64,000 nucleotides of DNA from JAGVJT01 sp964471225 (lineage in GTDB: Bacteria; Pseudomonadota; Gammaproteobacteria; Legionellales; Legionellaceae). Position 1 is the first letter of the stretch; each line of letters starts with the position of its first letter. Made by a program: the position numbers and the translations under genes. This document shows positions 26,684-35,400 of the stretch, piece by piece. The notes below the pieces were generated by a model. It did not search any database. It was not told the DNA's origin and worked only from the letters and a program-made list of their open reading frames with translations. The stretch spans positions 1 through 64,000 of the forward strand of contig CAYYEZ010000051.1 of NCBI GenBank assembly GCA_964471225.1, written 5' to 3'.

Positions 26684-26727
26684 TAAACAAATAAAGTTGA
26701 TGAAAATGAATGCAGAGTGGAGTTTAT

Positions 26728-27582
26728 ATGCCTAAAAATACAATCATAAATGTAGGGGAAAGTAATCAGGATCGAGTCAGGGCACTTATTGCTGAGCGTA
26801 AAATCGCACTTCAATCGTTTAATGCTGATTTGCAGAAATTGTCTCAAATTGAGGCTGTGTTTAGGGAAATTTATTCAGGCAGGCAGCTTGTTAATCATGC
26901 CGATTTGGGGTTGTTTCGAGAAAAATATAGTGCATTGGTTGCTGGATGTGTGACACACCTAACAAAATTGTCGTCTGATGATAAGGTGTTGTGTATGCCA
27001 CTGTTACAAGCATTTCAAGAGAAAGGAGAGGTGCTGAGCCACTTTTGGTATACTGATTGTGGTCCAATTGTTAAGCCTATCAATACAATCTTAAATCACA
27101 TGTTAACACTGTCTAGTCCGCATTTGTTAAATGTCGAGACGACACAAATGTCTCTTGTGGTAAAGCCCTACGTTGAGCGCCAAATCAACAAATGTCGAGA
27201 GCAAATTCAAGAGATTTTAAACCGAAATCGTGGTGCCATTGGTCAAGATGCCATTGATAAATTAAAGGCAGACGTCAGTGAAAGATATGAGCATTATCGA
27301 GCCAAAATAATTGAAAAACAACCAGAGATGGCTGCTCATTTACCCGATGCGCAAACTTATTTTGTCGCAGGTGAAGAATATAATCAAGTTCTTGAAAGAT
27401 TGGGCTCTAGGAATACGATTACCTATGAGGTTAGAGCGACAACACCACCTTCTTTCAAACCCCCGCCTCCACCAGGACCAAGTCCTCGTGAGCGTCAACA
27501 AGCTGTGCTGAAGGCTCAGTTAAAAGAGCAGATTAGTGAGCCGGATAAAGATCAACCGTCAACGAAGAATACACCCAGATAG
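26728..27582 (+). CDS. Hypothetical helical protein with C-terminal polyproline tract
   Basis: 284 residues from ATG 26728, which has GTGGAG six bases upstream; an ATG at 26710 lacks one. Residues 1-230 are helical with coiled-coil potential (about 145-200) and without signal peptide or TM. Then comes PSFKPPPPPGPSPRER (about 241-256), an SH3/profilin/WW-type ligand in eukaryotes, followed by an amphipathic helix (QQAVLKAQLKEQI) and a charged, disordered tail. No homologous family recognised. The polyproline-plus-helix arrangement is reminiscent of actin nucleation promoters, and the polar tail fits a Dot/Icm-type secretion signal. Both are inference; it could be an effector. Confidence 0.7.
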   Translation: MPKNTIINVGESNQDRVRALIAERKIALQSFNADLQKLSQIEAVFREIYSGRQLVNHADLGLFREKYSALVAGCVTHLTKLSSDDKVLCMPLLQAFQEKGEVLSHFWYTDCGPIVKPINTILNHMLTLSSPHLLNVETTQMSLVVKPYVERQINKCREQIQEILNRNRGAIGQDAIDKLKADVSERYEHYRAKIIEKQPEMAAHLPDAQTYFVAGEEYNQVLERLGSRNTITYEVRATTPPSFKPPPPPGPSPRERQQAVLKAQLKEQISEPDKDQPSTKNTPR

Positions 27583-27595
27583 TCTGTGAATTCGA

Positions 27596-27624
27596 TTGCG
27601 GTTTTTTGGAAAATCATTTAAAAT
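27596..27624 (+). promoter_or_regulatory. Sigma-70 promoter for rpsB
   Basis: TTGCGG at 27596, a 17-bp spacer, TAAAAT at 27619, giving a leader of about 90 bases before the rpsB ATG. Confidence 0.5.
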
Positions 27625-27654
27625 CGCCAGGTTTTATTAACGACACACACGTTT

Positions 27655-27723
27655 CGTCACATCAGGTAGGGTCCCTTTGGGGTGCTTGATGGGAAATGTG
27701 GAGGCTTAACCCTGGAGAATACA
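27655..27723 (+). promoter_or_regulatory. rpsB leader, probable S2 autoregulatory RNA
   Basis: The leader holds GTCCCTTTGGGG and a GTGGAGGCTTAACCC segment that can fold back on an upstream TAGGGT before the GGAG Shine-Dalgarno. Structured rpsB leaders bound by S2 are known in gammaproteobacteria. The assignment here rests on position and base-pairing only. Confidence 0.4.
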
Positions 27724-28497
27724 ATGAAAGTTACAATGCGAGAGTTACTTGAGTCTGGCGCTCATTTTGGTCACAGAACACGTTACTGGAACCCCAAGAT
27801 GGCCGAGTACATCTTTGGTTCGCGTAATCAGATTCATATTATCAACCTAGAAAAAACCTTACCTTTGCTGAACGATGCATTGAATTATATCGGTCGGCTT
27901 GCTGCAAATCATGCAAAAATTTTGTTTGTAGGCACGAAGCGTGCGGCTCAGGACAGTATTCGTGAGCATGCAAAGCGATGCGGTATGCCTTATGTTGATC
28001 ACCGTTGGTTAGGCGGTATGTTGACAAACTATAAAACTGTTCGTCAGTCTATTTTCCGTTTGAAAGAATTGAAAAAAATGAAAGAAGACGGAAGTTTCAA
28101 TCACATGATCAAAAAAGAAGCTTTAATGCTGACTCGCGAGCTAGAAAAATTAGAGCGTAGCCTGGGTGGTATCGAAGATATGGCTGGTTTGCCAGATGCA
28201 ATTTTTGTTGTCGATGTCGGTTTTGAACACATCGCGATTGAAGAAGCTCGACGCCTGAAGATTCCTGTTATTGGTGTGGTGGATACAAACAATAGTCCAG
28301 ATAACCTTGACTATATTATCCCTGCAAACGATGACTCAATGCGTGCGATTGAAATTTATGTACGCTCTGTTGCAGATGCGATTTTAGAAGCAAAAAGTAC
28401 TCGAGGTGGATATACACCTTCTGCTGAAGAATTTGTAGAAATAGAGTCAACTCACAGCGAAGAAAGCGCAAAACCTGCTGAAGGCGCTGCAGAGTAA
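27724..28497 (+). CDS. rpsB: 30S ribosomal protein S2
   Basis: 257 residues starting MKVTMRELLESGAHFGHRTRYWNPKM, the standard S2 N-terminus. I corrected it from an upstream in-frame start because GGAG sits just before this ATG. Conserved blocks IHIINLEKTLPLL, VDHRWLGGMLTNYKTVRQSI and IPVIGVVDTNNSPD are intact. The acidic Glu/Ser/Ala-rich tail (ESTHSEESAKPAEG) is slightly longer than in E. coli. First gene of rpsB-tsf-pyrH-frr. Confidence 0.98.
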   Translation: MKVTMRELLESGAHFGHRTRYWNPKMAEYIFGSRNQIHIINLEKTLPLLNDALNYIGRLAANHAKILFVGTKRAAQDSIREHAKRCGMPYVDHRWLGGMLTNYKTVRQSIFRLKELKKMKEDGSFNHMIKKEALMLTRELEKLERSLGGIEDMAGLPDAIFVVDVGFEHIAIEEARRLKIPVIGVVDTNNSPDNLDYIIPANDDSMRAIEIYVRSVADAILEAKSTRGGYTPSAEEFVEIESTHSEESAKPAEGAAE

Positions 28498-28558
28498 GAA
28501 TGTGTCTCAGCTTGACGAAAGTGAAGCTGATTTTACGTTTTACTAATAGAATAAATTA

Positions 28559-28585
28559 CAGCCCGTGTTTGACGGGCTGTTTTGT
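28559..28585 (+). terminator. Attenuator-type terminator between rpsB and tsf
   Basis: CAGCCCGT (28559-28566) and ACGGGCTG (28572-28579) form a perfect 8-bp stem with a GTTTG loop, followed by TTTTGT. It should reduce readthrough into tsf, as in other rpsB-tsf operons. Confidence 0.8.
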
Positions 28586-28599
28586 AAGTGGAGATAACT

Positions 28600-29487
28600 A
28601 TGTCAATTGATGCAAAATTAGTAATGGAGCTTCGTCAGCGCACGGGTGCTGGTATGATGGAGTGCAAAAAATTTTTGGGATTGCCAGAGGTAAATGGTGA
28701 TATCGAATTAGCAATTGTTGAAATGCGCAAAGCAGGACAAGCCAAGGCAGATAAAAAAGCAGATAGAATTGCTGCTGAAGGTGTGATTGTTTTTGCACGT
28801 AGTCAAGATGGTCGACGCGCGATTTTAGTTGAAATTAACAGTGAAACAGACTTTGTAGCAAGAGACGCAAGTTTTACTCAATTTGCATCAGATGTTGCCG
28901 AAACAGCACTCAGTGCTAATGTGGTTGATGTTGCTGCGCTTGCACAAATAAAAGTAGCGAATCAAGACATGACGGTAGAAGAAGCTCGTCAAGCATTGGT
29001 TGCAAAAATTGGTGAGAATATCAAAATTCGTCGTATTGAGTCTATCGAGTCTCAAGGAACTGTAGGGGCTTACATGCACGGATCGCGCATCGGTGTTTTG
29101 GTTGCACTGAATACTGCCGATGATGTGTTGGCAAAAGACATCGCAATGCATGTTGCTGCTTCTAAACCTATCGTTGTGAGTCGTGAAGATGTGCCCGAAG
29201 CTGCGATTGAGAATGAGCGTGAAATTTTCATGGCTCAAGCGAAAGACAGTGGTAAGCCTGCAGATATTATCGCTAAAATGGTTGAAGGACGAATCAGCAA
29301 ATATATCGACGAAGTCAGTCTTTTAGGACAACCTTTTGTCAAAGATCCTAACAAAAAGATTTCTCAACTACTGAAAGAAAAAAATGCTGACGTCTTGCGT
29401 TTTGTTCGTCTTGAAGTGGGTGAGGGCATTGAGAAGAAAGAAGATAACTTTGTTGCAGAAGTGATGGCTCAGGTCCGTGAATCATGA
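28600..29487 (+). CDS. tsf: Elongation factor Ts
   Basis: 295 residues, the nucleotide-exchange factor of EF-Tu. The start ATG follows GGAG and gives MSIDAKLVMELRQRTGAGMMECKK. Conserved TDFVARD, MHVAASKP and QPFVKDPNK are present. The region right after the UBA-like N-domain (ECKKFLGLPEVNGDIELAIVEMRK) reads slightly unusually (KFLGLPEV in place of the common KALxEA) but keeps the fold length. The stop overlaps the pyrH start. Confidence 0.98.
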   Translation: MSIDAKLVMELRQRTGAGMMECKKFLGLPEVNGDIELAIVEMRKAGQAKADKKADRIAAEGVIVFARSQDGRRAILVEINSETDFVARDASFTQFASDVAETALSANVVDVAALAQIKVANQDMTVEEARQALVAKIGENIKIRRIESIESQGTVGAYMHGSRIGVLVALNTADDVLAKDIAMHVAASKPIVVSREDVPEAAIENEREIFMAQAKDSGKPADIIAKMVEGRISKYIDEVSLLGQPFVKDPNKKISQLLKEKNADVLRFVRLEVGEGIEKKEDNFVAEVMAQVRES

Positions 29488-30224
29488 TGAATAACCCTAA
29501 ACTTAAATATCGTCGTATCTTATTGAAATGCAGTGGCGAGGCCTTGATGGGGCAAACTCGTCACGGTATTGACCCAAGTGTTTTAGATAAAATTGCACGT
29601 GATGTGGCGGAATTAATAAATTTAGGTGTTGAAGTTGGACTAGTAATTGGTGGCGGTAATTTATTTCGCGGAAAAGCACTCTCTGATGCAGGACTAGGTC
29701 GTGTGACAGGTGATCACATGGGAATGCTTGCTACAGTGATGAATGCGTTAGCACTTAGAGATGCATTAGAGCGTATTGATTTGCCTGCGAGGATTATGTC
29801 CGCCATTCCTATGTTAGGGGTTGTTGATCCTTATAATCGTAGAAAAGCGATTACGCATTTACGTAATAAACACGTAATTATTTTTGCGGCGGGTATCGGC
29901 AATCCATTTTTCACGACAGATACTGCAGCTTGTCTTCGTGCGATCGAGGTGGGTGCTGATGTTGTGTTAAAAGCGACACAGGTCGATGGCATCTACTCTG
30001 AAGATCCAAAGAAAAATCCAAACGCTAAGCGTTATGAGACGTTGACTTATCGAGAAGTCTTGACTCAAGGCTTAGCTGTTATGGATTTAACTGCAATTTG
30101 TTTGTGTCAGGAGCATCACATGCCTCTACAAGTGTTCGATATGTCAGCGCCTGGTGCGTTGAGGAGAATCGTGCTTGGGGAGCGTGTTGGAACTGTAGTT
30201 GGAGGAAATCAACATGATGAATGA
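29484..30224 (+). CDS. pyrH: UMP kinase
   Basis: 246 residues of the amino-acid-kinase fold. It phosphorylates UMP with ATP, feeding pyrimidine nucleotide pools. The sequence shows RILLKCSGEALMG, VIGGGNLFRG, the DHMGMLATVMNALAL helix and FFTTDTAACLRA, all typical of bacterial hexameric PyrH. Start at 29484 or the next codon, since ATG-ATG overlaps the tsf stop. The 3' end overlaps frr by about 11 bases. Confidence 0.98.
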   Translation: MMNNPKLKYRRILLKCSGEALMGQTRHGIDPSVLDKIARDVAELINLGVEVGLVIGGGNLFRGKALSDAGLGRVTGDHMGMLATVMNALALRDALERIDLPARIMSAIPMLGVVDPYNRRKAITHLRNKHVIIFAAGIGNPFFTTDTAACLRAIEVGADVVLKATQVDGIYSEDPKKNPNAKRYETLTYREVLTQGLAVMDLTAICLCQEHHMPLQVFDMSAPGALRRIVLGERVGTVVGGNQHDE

Positions 30225-30771
30225 AATCAAGCGTGACGCAGAGCGTCGTATGCATAAAGCAGTTGAAACATTGCAGCATGAAATGACAAAAATTAGAACA
30301 GGACGAGCGAATGCAAGTTTGCTGGATCACGTGATGGTTGATTATTATGGAAATATGACACCGATTAATCAAGTTGCAAATATTTCTGCAAGTGATGCGC
30401 GTACTTTGAGTGTGACGCCGTGGGAAAAAAACATGCTCCCTGCGATCGAAAAAGCGATTTTGAATTCAGATCTTGGTTTAAATCCCGCAAACTCAGGTAC
30501 GGTCATTCGTGTGCCAATGCCTCCTTTAAGCGAAGAGCGTCGTAAGGAAATGATCCGTGTCGTTAAAGGTGAGGCAGAGCAAGGACGTGTCGCCATTCGT
30601 AATGTGCGACGAGATGCAAATCATGCATTAAAAGAAAGTGTCAAATCAAAAGAAATTTCTGAAGATGATGAGCGTCGTGGTGCTGAAGATATTCAAAAGC
30701 TCACAGATCAATTTATTGCACAAATTGATGCCGTATTAGAAACCAAAGAAAAAGAACTGATGGAAATTTAG
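30214..30771 (+). CDS. frr: Ribosome recycling factor
   Basis: 185 residues, the exact family length, starting MMNEIKRDAERRMHKAVE behind GGAGG, which rules out the upstream TTG. It has the triple-helix bundle with KIRTGRANASLLDHV and RKEMIRVVKGEAEQGRVAIRNVRRDAN. With EF-G it splits post-termination ribosomes. Last gene of the operon. The hairpin-containing repeat at 30804-30880 probably ends the transcript. Confidence 0.98.
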   Translation: MMNEIKRDAERRMHKAVETLQHEMTKIRTGRANASLLDHVMVDYYGNMTPINQVANISASDARTLSVTPWEKNMLPAIEKAILNSDLGLNPANSGTVIRVPMPPLSEERRKEMIRVVKGEAEQGRVAIRNVRRDANHALKESVKSKEISEDDERRGAEDIQKLTDQFIAQIDAVLETKEKELMEI

Positions 30772-30803
30772 TAGCGGCTGTCTTTTATTAGAAAAACCCT
30801 CAT

Positions 30804-30880
30804 CTTGAGCGTTCGCGCGAAGGATCTCAGTGATGTAGGCAGGAGATCCTTAGCTGCGCTCAGAAAGACATTATTTTTTT
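30804..30880 (+). repeat. Long imperfect inverted repeat with T-run after frr
   Basis: CTTGAGC...GAAGGATCTC (30804-30828) pairs with GAGATCCTT...GCGCTCAG (30843-30863); the inner nine pairs are perfect (AAGGATCTC/GAGATCCTT). TTATTTTTTT follows at 30871. This sequence type (AGATCCTTxGCTxCGCTCAG) looks like a dispersed intergenic palindrome and probably also terminates frr. Only one copy is in the window. Confidence 0.6.
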
Positions 30881-30938
30881 AAATCGGGCAACCGGTGGGA
30901 AATTTACATAGTTATACTTTAGGGTCACATCAGTTTAG

Positions 30939-31952
30939 CTATACTGAGGTGCTTATTGCAGTGAGTGCGATAAGCAGCTGCTCTATTTCTAAAGACATAT
31001 TTTTGATTTTTCCGAGTTTAAATCCTTGATCAAGTTTTTGCGATTGACGAAGTAGAAGATACAATGTCTCAAGTTGTAGCCTATTTAGCGCTTTTTGATA
31101 AGCTGGTGTGCGTTGAGTCCATATTTTTAATTGTGAAGCTGCATCGCTAAATTTTACTCCTCGACTCATTTTTTGATGAAGTTGGATCAGCAGCCGAATC
31201 TCCTGAGTTAAAATCCATAAGACAAGAATTGTTTCCGTTTTCTGTGCAAGTGCGACTCTGACACAACGGATTGCCTTTTCAAGATCACCGTTTAAAGTCG
31301 CCTCAGCAAGCTCAAAAAGATCATCGTTACATTGAAAGCTTAAGTGAGTGCGTAACTCGTCTAAAGATAAAACATGTCCTTTTTCATAGACTAAACTGAG
31401 TTTTTCAATCAGTTGCGCACAAGCCAAGTGATTACCCATCGTGTATTGCAGAATAAGATGAATCGCATCAGGTGTATAGGTGAGAGGTATCCTGTCTAGA
31501 GCATCTTTAATCCACTGCTGCATTTCACGCGCATTGAGAGAAAAAATTTGCACCACATTGCATGCATCGTGTGTTGAACAAAAAGAAAGAGTTTTTGTCG
31601 TGAGTAAAGGGGCCTGAATTAACAGTAAATTTTTTGTATTCACTGCTTGAAGATAAGTTGTGAGCATATTCTTTGCTGTGGTGTCGAATGTTTTTTTATT
31701 AAAGCGCACATCGATCAGCGTATGCTCTGAAAAAATTGTGTAGCTGTTTGCTTCATTATAGATTTCTTGCCAGTCTTGTGGTTGTTCAACACCATAGCAT
31801 AATGTTTCTGAATCTTGGTGAAGATTTTTCCAGGCGGCTTTGATGGCCTTAACTGATTGCATCATCAAAAATTCATCTTGACCGATAAGGATGAAGACTG
31901 GCGTACATGTTTTTCGTAATTGTGATGCTAATGCTGTATGTTTAATCAACAT
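30939..31952 (-). CDS. holA: DNA polymerase III subunit delta
   Basis: 337 residues, clamp-loader delta subunit that opens the beta clamp. It has the expected PVFILIGQDEFLMMQSVKAIKAAW start, AREMQQWIKDAL, GNHLACAQLIEKLSLVY (the GNLxxxxxE-type helix) and C-terminal collar helices. It overlaps the end of the Cys-rich gene by 11 bases. The usual order leuS-lptE-holA is kept apart from that inserted gene. Confidence 0.93.
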   Translation of the reverse strand: MLIKHTALASQLRKTCTPVFILIGQDEFLMMQSVKAIKAAWKNLHQDSETLCYGVEQPQDWQEIYNEANSYTIFSEHTLIDVRFNKKTFDTTAKNMLTTYLQAVNTKNLLLIQAPLLTTKTLSFCSTHDACNVVQIFSLNAREMQQWIKDALDRIPLTYTPDAIHLILQYTMGNHLACAQLIEKLSLVYEKGHVLSLDELRTHLSFQCNDDLFELAEATLNGDLEKAIRCVRVALAQKTETILVLWILTQEIRLLIQLHQKMSRGVKFSDAASQLKIWTQRTPAYQKALNRLQLETLYLLLRQSQKLDQGFKLGKIKNMSLEIEQLLIALTAISTSV

Positions 31953-32361
31953 TTAAATTACCGCTCTCACCACCGTATTTAATCCAGCATTGTCCATGAG
32001 CACCACCTTCAAGGTATAAGAAGCGATTACACATTGACATGGCTTTTTTACAAGAATCTTCACCATCGATGTCCCAAGCATGGCCATCATCATCTGTTAC
32101 AATGCAGCGTCCTTGGCCTGAGATAGGTTGCTCCTCACAGTAAGACTGTGCTGTGCGACAAGTTTTTGGTTGCGAAGAGTTTTTTTGACAGACAGTTCTT
32201 GCATTTTTCATGGATTCTTCAATTGTAAGAGCTGTTGCTTTATAACTTTGTTCTTTTGAGTCAAAAGACATGCAGGACCATTCTTGTTGCACACTACCCG
32301 CATGTGCGATAGGCGCTAAAATGAGAATGCTTGCAAAACAGGTAATGATTGAATATTTCAT
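31942..32361 (-). CDS. Hypothetical exported Cys-rich protein
   Basis: 139 residues. A signal peptide ends at IAHA-GS (about residue 21). The mature 118 residues contain eight cysteines (30, 58, 68, 75, 86, 104, 111, 125), consistent with four disulfides, plus conserved-looking aromatic and Gly positions (WSCMSF, GHAWDIDGEDSC, GGAHGQCWIKYGG). No family recognised with confidence; the spacing vaguely recalls small DUF4189-type periplasmic domains. It is wedged between lptE (ATGA overlap) and holA (11-base overlap), so it is translated with a housekeeping operon. Confidence 0.75.
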   Translation of the reverse strand: MKYSIITCFASILILAPIAHAGSVQQEWSCMSFDSKEQSYKATALTIEESMKNARTVCQKNSSQPKTCRTAQSYCEEQPISGQGRCIVTDDDGHAWDIDGEDSCKKAMSMCNRFLYLEGGAHGQCWIKYGGESGNLNVD

Positions 32362-32867
32362 GATTTCCTTTTCGTTAAAAGAGGTAATGCACCCATGCGT
32401 TGTATGATCTGTAGACTGGCATCTCGACGCATATCATCGATAATGTGCTCTTCCTCGTCATGTGAACCTAGAATTCTGTCATTATTGATCGTCAAAAAGC
32501 GTGTGACAAGTATAGGGTGGTTTTCGATAAGAATTTCACCATGAGTTTCCTCAAAAGAAAAATAAAGTTTGTAGTTCAATTGATATTGCCGTGAAGAGCT
32601 CCCGGAGCTGATGCTTAAAATATTTTTTTGAATCACTTCTTGATTCAACGTTAGTCGATAAGGTGCTTGTGTGCGTAAGTGTACGCCGCTTCTTAATAAT
32701 TGTTGTTTTATAATAGAAGTCAAGCGAGGAGAGGTACTGTGTGTCGTGAGATGCATCGCATGATATATCTCTGGCAGCTTGCTCGCTTGTCCTCTCAAGA
32801 GAAAGTGACAAGCTGAGAGACTTACGGCAAGCATGATTAAGATAACAGGCTTTAAAGAAGCCCTCAC
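32358..32867 (-). CDS. lptE: LPS-assembly lipoprotein LptE
   Basis: 169 residues. The lipobox LSAC gives a lipidated Cys at about residue 20; GTG start overlapping the leuS stop (GTGA). The body matches LptE: CHFLLRGQASKLPEIYHAM, LTSIIKQQLLRSGVHL and the ILSISSGSSSRQYQLNYKLYF strand. It plugs the LptD barrel that inserts LPS into the outer leaflet. A DEEEHIIDDMRRDASLQIIQRM helix closes the protein. Confidence 0.92.
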   Translation of the reverse strand: MRASLKPVILIMLAVSLSACHFLLRGQASKLPEIYHAMHLTTHSTSPRLTSIIKQQLLRSGVHLRTQAPYRLTLNQEVIQKNILSISSGSSSRQYQLNYKLYFSFEETHGEILIENHPILVTRFLTINNDRILGSHDEEEHIIDDMRRDASLQIIQRMGALPLLTKRKS

Positions 32868-35332
32868 GGTGCGATCACTAGATTGATCAGTTGACGATGT
32901 GCCACAACGATGGATTTTTGAATAGGTTTATTTTCAAGAAACGATCCTGCAGCCACTCGAGCTTGTTCAATCAGTTCATCTTCTGGTGTATCGACATTAG
33001 CTGTAAATTGACCACGACGTTTACCATTGACTTGTACCACAAATTCAATTTCATTAGTTTTCAGAGCGCTTTTGTCTACTTTAGGCCAAGGCGTATCGAT
33101 AATCGGTTTTGAAAAACCTAATTCTTGCCACAATACGTGAGTGATATGCGGCGTTATCGGAGCTAGTAAGCGTAATAAAATACTGACACCTGCATGAAGA
33201 TGGTAGCGATCGAGATCCGTTTCTAAAGTAAATATAGAGAGCTCATTGAGTAACTTCATGCATGCCGAAACCACCGTATTAAATTGATGCCGGGTATAAT
33301 CATGCGTCGCTTGTGCTAAGAGTTGATGTAACGCAAGACGCGCTTTTTGCAGGCGTGCGTCAGAAAACTCCCAGTTGATGTTAGGTGTATCATCTACAAA
33401 AGTATCGTTGATCTCTTGAATTAAATTTTTATGTTGATAAACAAACGCCCAGAGCCGTTTCAAAAAGCGGTGTGCGCCCTCAACGCCAGCATCTGACCAT
33501 TCTAAGGATTGCTCAGGGGGGGCTGCAAACAACACAAAAAGGCGTGCAGTGTCTGCACCATAAGTGTCGATCAATTGGTTCGGATCGACAATATTTCCCA
33601 CAGACTTTGACATTTTTTGCCCGTTTTTCAGGACCATGCCTTGTGTTAAGAGTGAAATAAAGGGCTCATCTGAATTTAATAATCCCTCATCACGCATTAA
33701 TTTATGAAAAAATCTTGCATATAAAAGATGCATGACAGCATGTTCAATACCGCCAACGTATTGATCGACAGGTGTCCAATATTTAGCGCGATCGTCAAGC
33801 ATGGCGTTGTCTTGTCCCTTGCAAGAAAAGCGAGCGTAATACCAAGACGACTCGATGAACGTATCGAAAGTGTCTGTTTCTCGCACCGCATCTTGTTCGC
33901 ATTTAGGGCATGTTGTGTTTACAAACTCTGAGCAGTGCGCCAAAGGTGAGCCTTGAACTGAAAAATCAACCTTTTCTGGTAGTGTTACAGGCAAGTCTTC
34001 TTCAGGAACTGGAACTATCCCGCAGTGCTCGCAGATAATCATAGGAATAGGGGTTCCCCAGTAACGTTGACGCGATACACCCCAGTCACGCAAGCGATAA
34101 TTGACTGTGGCGTGTCCAAGATCATGCTCTTCAAGATAAGCAACAATTTTTTTCATTGCTTCTTTGTTATCTAAACCATCGAATTGATGTGAGTTGATGA
34201 GTACCCCTTCGCCTGTGTAGGCTTTATCTGATGGGGCTTGGGTGTTAGATTGAATAACCGTTCGTTGAGGTAAATCGTATTGCGTAGCAAACTCATAGTC
34301 TCGCTGATCGTGTGCAGGTACACTCATCACAGCACCTGTGCCATATTGCATTAAAACAAAGTTAGCAATCCAAACAGGTAGATCTTCGCCTGTAATAGGA
34401 TGTTTTGCGACAAAAGGCGTGGCAATACCGCGTTTTTCAATGGTGGCCATTTCTGCTTCTGTGGTGCTCATGGCCTGACAGCTTTCAATGAAGTCTAAAA
34501 TAGCGGGATTTTTTTGTGCCGCACGCTTTGCGAGAGGATGATCTGGCGCAATGGCAAGATAAGTCACTCCCATTAATGTATCTGGTCGAGTTGTGTAGAC
34601 TTTGAGTGTTTTATTTGCTTCTGGAACTTGAAAGCAAATTTCAGCACCCTCAGAGCGTCCAATCCAGTTGCGTTGCATTTGTTTGACTTGTTGTGGCCAG
34701 TGTGTCAGCGTATCCAAGCCTAGAAGAAGCTCATCTGCGTAAGCGGTAATTTTAATAAACCACTGAGAAATTTCTTTACGTTCGACAAGCGCGCCTGATC
34801 GCCATCCGCGACCATCAACGACTTGCTCATTAGCCAAAACTGTTTTGTCGACAGGATCCCAATTGACCCAAGAATTTTTCTTGTATACTAAGCCTTTTTG
34901 GAAAAGCTTAATGAAAAACCATTGCTCCCATCGGTAGTAGTCCGGGTCACAGGTTGTGATTTCACGACGCCAATCATATGCGTTACCTAATCGCAAAAAC
35001 TGCTCACGCATCGCTTGGATGTTTTGCTTGGTCCAGTGAGCAGGATGAATACCTCGCTGTATTGCGGCGTTTTCTGCAGGCAAGCCAAACGCATCCCAAC
35101 CGATAGGTTGCAGCACGTTTTTACCCTGTGCGCGATGAAAGCGAGCAATAACATCGCCGAGTGTGTAGTTTCGAACGTGTCCCATATGAAGTGACCCACT
35201 GGGATAGGGGAACATAGAGAGGCAGTAAAATTTTTCTTTGTTTAGATCTTCCGTAACATTAAAACATTGTTTTTTATGCCAATATTGTTGCGCTTGTTCT
35301 TCTACTTCACATGGGCGATAGCTATTATCCAT
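32864..35332 (-). CDS. leuS: Leucyl-tRNA synthetase
   Basis: 822 residues, class I synthetase. The HIGH motif appears as PSGSLHMGHVRN and the KMSKS motif as GQKMSKSVGN. The CP1 editing domain (YTTRPDTLMGVTYLAIAPDHPLA) is present, as are zinc-site cysteines in CEHCGIVPVPEEDLPV and CPKCEQDAV. The anticodon-binding and C-terminal domains are complete. It heads leuS-lptE-X-holA. Confidence 0.98.
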   Translation of the reverse strand: MDNSYRPCEVEEQAQQYWHKKQCFNVTEDLNKEKFYCLSMFPYPSGSLHMGHVRNYTLGDVIARFHRAQGKNVLQPIGWDAFGLPAENAAIQRGIHPAHWTKQNIQAMREQFLRLGNAYDWRREITTCDPDYYRWEQWFFIKLFQKGLVYKKNSWVNWDPVDKTVLANEQVVDGRGWRSGALVERKEISQWFIKITAYADELLLGLDTLTHWPQQVKQMQRNWIGRSEGAEICFQVPEANKTLKVYTTRPDTLMGVTYLAIAPDHPLAKRAAQKNPAILDFIESCQAMSTTEAEMATIEKRGIATPFVAKHPITGEDLPVWIANFVLMQYGTGAVMSVPAHDQRDYEFATQYDLPQRTVIQSNTQAPSDKAYTGEGVLINSHQFDGLDNKEAMKKIVAYLEEHDLGHATVNYRLRDWGVSRQRYWGTPIPMIICEHCGIVPVPEEDLPVTLPEKVDFSVQGSPLAHCSEFVNTTCPKCEQDAVRETDTFDTFIESSWYYARFSCKGQDNAMLDDRAKYWTPVDQYVGGIEHAVMHLLYARFFHKLMRDEGLLNSDEPFISLLTQGMVLKNGQKMSKSVGNIVDPNQLIDTYGADTARLFVLFAAPPEQSLEWSDAGVEGAHRFLKRLWAFVYQHKNLIQEINDTFVDDTPNINWEFSDARLQKARLALHQLLAQATHDYTRHQFNTVVSACMKLLNELSIFTLETDLDRYHLHAGVSILLRLLAPITPHITHVLWQELGFSKPIIDTPWPKVDKSALKTNEIEFVVQVNGKRRGQFTANVDTPEDELIEQARVAAGSFLENKPIQKSIVVAHRQLINLVIAP

Positions 35333-35370
35333 GGTTTCACTACGTATTTAAAATCAGGCTGTTAGGATAC

Positions 35371-35399
35371 CGCCTCTTGATGATATCAGCAAGAGGGCG
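35371..35399 (-). terminator. Hairpin between the accessory gene and leuS
   Basis: CGCCTCTTG (35371-35379) pairs with CAAGAGGGCG (35390-35399) with one bulge. It starts directly after the stop of the gene at 35401. No T-run follows on the minus strand, so termination is uncertain. Confidence 0.4.
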
Positions 35400-35400
35400 T

